Shown: positions 61,977 through 64,000 of the stretch, piece by piece | Layout: each line of letters opens with the position of its first letter | How positions within the stretch are numbered: the stretch's first letter is position 1 | Assembly (NCBI RefSeq): GCF_900113765.1 | Contig: NZ_FOQO01000010.1 | Location: 124,001-188,000, forward strand | Reading direction: 5' to 3' | DNA: 64,000 bases | Source: Parapedobacter indicus | GTDB lineage: Bacteria; Bacteroidota; Bacteroidia; Sphingobacteriales; Sphingobacteriaceae | Notes under the pieces: model-generated | What the model was told of the DNA's origin: nothing | The model's input: only the letters and a program-made list of their open reading frames with translations | The model's database searches: none | Position numbers and translations under genes: made by a program

Positions 61977-62600
61977 ATGCCCTCCGTGAATGGATTGGTG
62001 CTGGCCGGGGGCAGAAGCAAACGGATGGGCAGCAACAAGGATCTCATAAAGTGGCATGGAAAAGAACAACGCTTTTTTGCGGCTGATTTGTTGAAAGACC
62101 TTTGTCAGGACGTTTTTATTTCGTGCCGGCAAGACCAGTTGGTGCACTTTGATCCCGCCTACCATGCGTTAACCGATACGTTCCTGAATATGGGCCCATT
62201 CGGGGGCATACTTTCGGCGCTTCGTTCGGATAGGGAAAAAGCCTGGTTGGTTGTTGCCTGTGACCTGCCGCTGCTGGATGAGGAATCCCTGCGTGTTTTA
62301 ATCGAAAACAGGTTGCCGGACAAAGTAGCTACCACGTACGAAAGCCCTTTTGATGGCTTGCCGGAGCCGTTGATCACTATTTGGGAACCGGCAAGCTATC
62401 CGGTATTGTTGCGCTTTCTGGGAGAAGGGATCACCTGTCCGAGGAAAGTATTGATAAATGCCGATACGCATATGCTGACACCCCGTAACCCAGACGCGCT
62501 GCTGAATGTCAATACGCCCGAAGATGCAGCTGTTGCCAGCAAAATCCTGCGGCGAGGAAATGCTGTCCCGGATGCTCAAAAACCCGACATGAATGACTGA
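61977..62600 (+). CDS. mobA: Molybdenum cofactor guanylyltransferase MobA
   Basis: 207 residues from ATG 61977. Adds GMP to the molybdenum cofactor. The nucleotide-binding start NGLVLAGGRSKRMGSNKDLI and the VACDLPLLDEESL metal site are diagnostic. An alternative GTG at 61956 overlaps moaC and is preceded by GGAGGG at five bases, an unusually good Shine-Dalgarno for this phylum; the ATG is preferred because it gives the normal short N-terminus. Overlaps the next gene by 8 bp. Confidence 0.92.
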   Translation: MPSVNGLVLAGGRSKRMGSNKDLIKWHGKEQRFFAADLLKDLCQDVFISCRQDQLVHFDPAYHALTDTFLNMGPFGGILSALRSDREKAWLVVACDLPLLDEESLRVLIENRLPDKVATTYESPFDGLPEPLITIWEPASYPVLLRFLGEGITCPRKVLINADTHMLTPRNPDALLNVNTPEDAAVASKILRRGNAVPDAQKPDMND

Positions 62601-63666
62601 AAATTTTGAACGATACCATTGCCAGATGGCATTGCCCGGATTTGGAAAGGCTGCACAGCAGCGTTTGCAAAACGCTAAGGTATTGGTTGTAGGTGCTGGC
62701 GGATTGGGGTGCCCGGCTGCGCAATACCTTGCCGCTGCAGGTATCGGCACCATCGGCATCGCCGACGATGATGTCGTTTCTTTACGTAATTTACACCGTC
62801 AAATCCTATATACCCCAACCGATGTGGGACGCCCGAAAGTGGAAGTCGCCGCGGGGAAACTACAGCAACAAAACCCTGCAATCAAGATCCTCCCTTACCG
62901 GCTGCGGATCACTCCGGATCATGCCATGGAGCTGATTGAAGGATTCGATCTCGTCATTGAGGGCACGGACAATTTTGAGACGAAACTGCTGCTAAACGAT
63001 GCCTGCGTATTGTCGGGCAAACCGTTGGTTTACGGTGCCATTTATCAATACGAAGGGCAGGTAAGCGTTTGGAATGTATTGCGGGAGGACGGCACCTATT
63101 CCCCCAACTACCGGGATGTATTCCCCGACGCGGAAAAAGCACAGGTGCCGAATTGCGCCGAGGGCGGCGTTATCCCCACGCTGGCCGGCATCGTTGGCTG
63201 TATGCAGGCAAACGAAGCGATAAAGTACCTGATCGGTTCTGAGAACGTATTGGCAGGTAAACTATGGATCATGAACGTTCTGGACGGTCAAACCCGCACC
63301 ATTAAATTAAAGAAAACGGATGTTCAGATAAATGGGCTTCCTGACATCGTCCGTACCATTACATTGGATGAGCTAACCAATGGGGCCGGAAATTATGAAT
63401 TGATCGATGTAAGAACTGAACATGAGCATGAGGCCTTTCATATCGGCGGCCTGAACATTCCGTTAGCAGATCTGGAAGACCGGCTAACTTCCATAAACCA
63501 TGTTGTTCCGATCGTCTGTTACTGCACTACTGGAAAAAGGAGTGCTTCAGCAGCTCTTTTGATTAAACGTCGGTTTCCCGAAGCGGTGGTGTATTCATTG
63601 AAAAATGGAATTGAGAAAACGCAGGGTAACTATATTCGGGCGTTTAAAGGGAAAAACACGGTTTAA
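62593..63666 (+). CDS. HesA/MoeB/ThiF family adenylyltransferase with C-terminal rhodanese domain
   Basis: 357 residues. The E1-like part has the ATP-binding VLVVGAGGLGCPAAQYLAAAG, LRNLHRQILYT, DNFETKLLLNDACV and NCAEGGVIPTLAGIVGCMQA; residues about 262-357 are a rhodanese with the active-site loop CTTGKRS. Such fusions activate the C-terminal glycine of a ubiquitin-like sulfur carrier (MoaD or ThiS) and may supply its sulfur. In this operon MoaD is the expected partner, though no moaD is visible in the window. Confidence 0.92.
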   Translation: MTENFERYHCQMALPGFGKAAQQRLQNAKVLVVGAGGLGCPAAQYLAAAGIGTIGIADDDVVSLRNLHRQILYTPTDVGRPKVEVAAGKLQQQNPAIKILPYRLRITPDHAMELIEGFDLVIEGTDNFETKLLLNDACVLSGKPLVYGAIYQYEGQVSVWNVLREDGTYSPNYRDVFPDAEKAQVPNCAEGGVIPTLAGIVGCMQANEAIKYLIGSENVLAGKLWIMNVLDGQTRTIKLKKTDVQINGLPDIVRTITLDELTNGAGNYELIDVRTEHEHEAFHIGGLNIPLADLEDRLTSINHVVPIVCYCTTGKRSASAALLIKRRFPEAVVYSLKNGIEKTQGNYIRAFKGKNTV

Positions 63667-63695
63667 CGAAATAAAATAAAACAGGGGATTTATTA

Positions 63696-64000
63696 ATGAT
63701 TGATGATCTTGATCTGGATGAGCTGAGGAAAATGCGCCGCATTGGATATTATTTTCGCTATCCACTGCATCGTAACAACTTTCATGATCTCAAAATAAAG
63801 GATCGTATTTGCGGACATTATACCGCAAAACCGTTATATGGCCGACTCACCCCGAAGGGGCATGTTGATAAATCAGCCGGGTTCAATGGTGATGTCGCTG
63901 TGCTTTATGTGCCGTTGGAAGCCAAGACTTCGGATGACGCGGAGCTGTTTATCTCACACACAGATCCAAAGAACATTCAGTTGGCAACGGGAAAACGGAA
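63696..64000 (+). CDS. Unidentified protein, 3' part beyond the window
   Basis: An open frame from ATG 63696 to the right edge, at least 101 residues, 29 bp after the rhodanese-fusion gene on the same strand and preceded by AGGGG at about six bases. It starts MIDDLDLDELRKMRRIGYYF, is basic and rich in His and Arg early on, and then has beta-like stretches (VAVLYVPLEAK, ELFISHTDPK). No signal peptide and no family recognised. Membership of the molybdenum cofactor operon is suggested by position only. Confidence 0.6.
   Translation, partial: MIDDLDLDELRKMRRIGYYFRYPLHRNNFHDLKIKDRICGHYTAKPLYGRLTPKGHVDKSAGFNGDVAVLYVPLEAKTSDDAELFISHTDPKNIQLATGKR

Noticed and set aside
1..64000. CRISPR arrays or long tandem repeats
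   Set aside because: No regularly spaced direct repeats were seen on reading either strand; the only repeated elements are the operators, the tRNA unit and the short intergenic words listed.

Overview
The window looks like chromosomal DNA of a Bacteroidota member, most likely a Sphingobacteriaceae-type organism (Parapedobacter or a relative is a guess). The evidence is a SusD-type protein, an outer-membrane TonB-receptor-like barrel, DUF3098 next to ftsX, near absence of Shine-Dalgarno sequences, and many promoters with the Bacteroidota -7 box TAnnTTTG (sometimes with a -33 TTG/TTTG). Base composition is near 50% GC, falling in the AT-rich stretch at about 54.7-58.3 kb.

Layout. 1-7 kb: the 3' end of a SusD gene runs straight into a four-gene module of planctomycete type (haem c/DUF1549/DUF1553 protein, Tat-exported DUF1501 protein, exported sugar-phosphate-isomerase-like TIM barrel, DUF2231/haem c/LRR membrane protein). 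7-19.5 kb: acetylxylan-esterase-like hydrolase, FMN glutamate-synthase-like oxidoreductase, M28 peptidase, lysS, sufE, sufS, an outer-membrane barrel and a DUF3748 protein. 19.7-29.4 kb: ECF sigma factor with a membrane-anchored barrel protein, an orphan TPR histidine kinase, alkaline phosphatase, HAD phosphatase, proline dehydrogenase and a PurF-like amidotransferase. 29.4-33 kb: the operon ftsX-DUF3098-uppP-truB-ribF on the minus strand. 33-39.4 kb: an RND efflux permease fused in frame to its outer-membrane factor, its adaptor, and a small unknown protein. 39.5-44.5 kb: leuS and a DPP-IV-type peptidase.

44.5-54.5 kb is a dense signalling island: three sensor kinases of different architecture (two-component propeller/HisKA_2; TPR/HisKA_3; 7TMR-DISM/HisKA_3), three LuxR-type response regulators, a PPC-domain exported protein and a lone IS3-OrfA-like HTH protein. 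Six upstream regions in and just after this island carry a 22-bp inverted repeat (AAwTACC-N8-rGTATTT). In five of them it lies exactly 20 bp, and in the sixth 18 bp, upstream of a -7 box. I read this as the operator of a shared response regulator, defining a local regulon that controls all three kinase genes. This is the main discovery candidate.

54.6-58.4 kb: an intact tRNA-Ala(GGC) with a terminator, three lipoprotein genes, then a decayed copy of the same tRNA with a similar terminator, so the lipoprotein segment is bracketed by a tRNA-derived direct repeat. 58.4-64 kb: a ferredoxin-reductase-like flavoprotein and the molybdenum-cofactor operon moaA-moeA-moaC-mobA-moeB/rhodanese, followed by an unidentified gene cut by the window end. 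No CRISPR array, rRNA, intact insertion sequence or integrase gene was seen.
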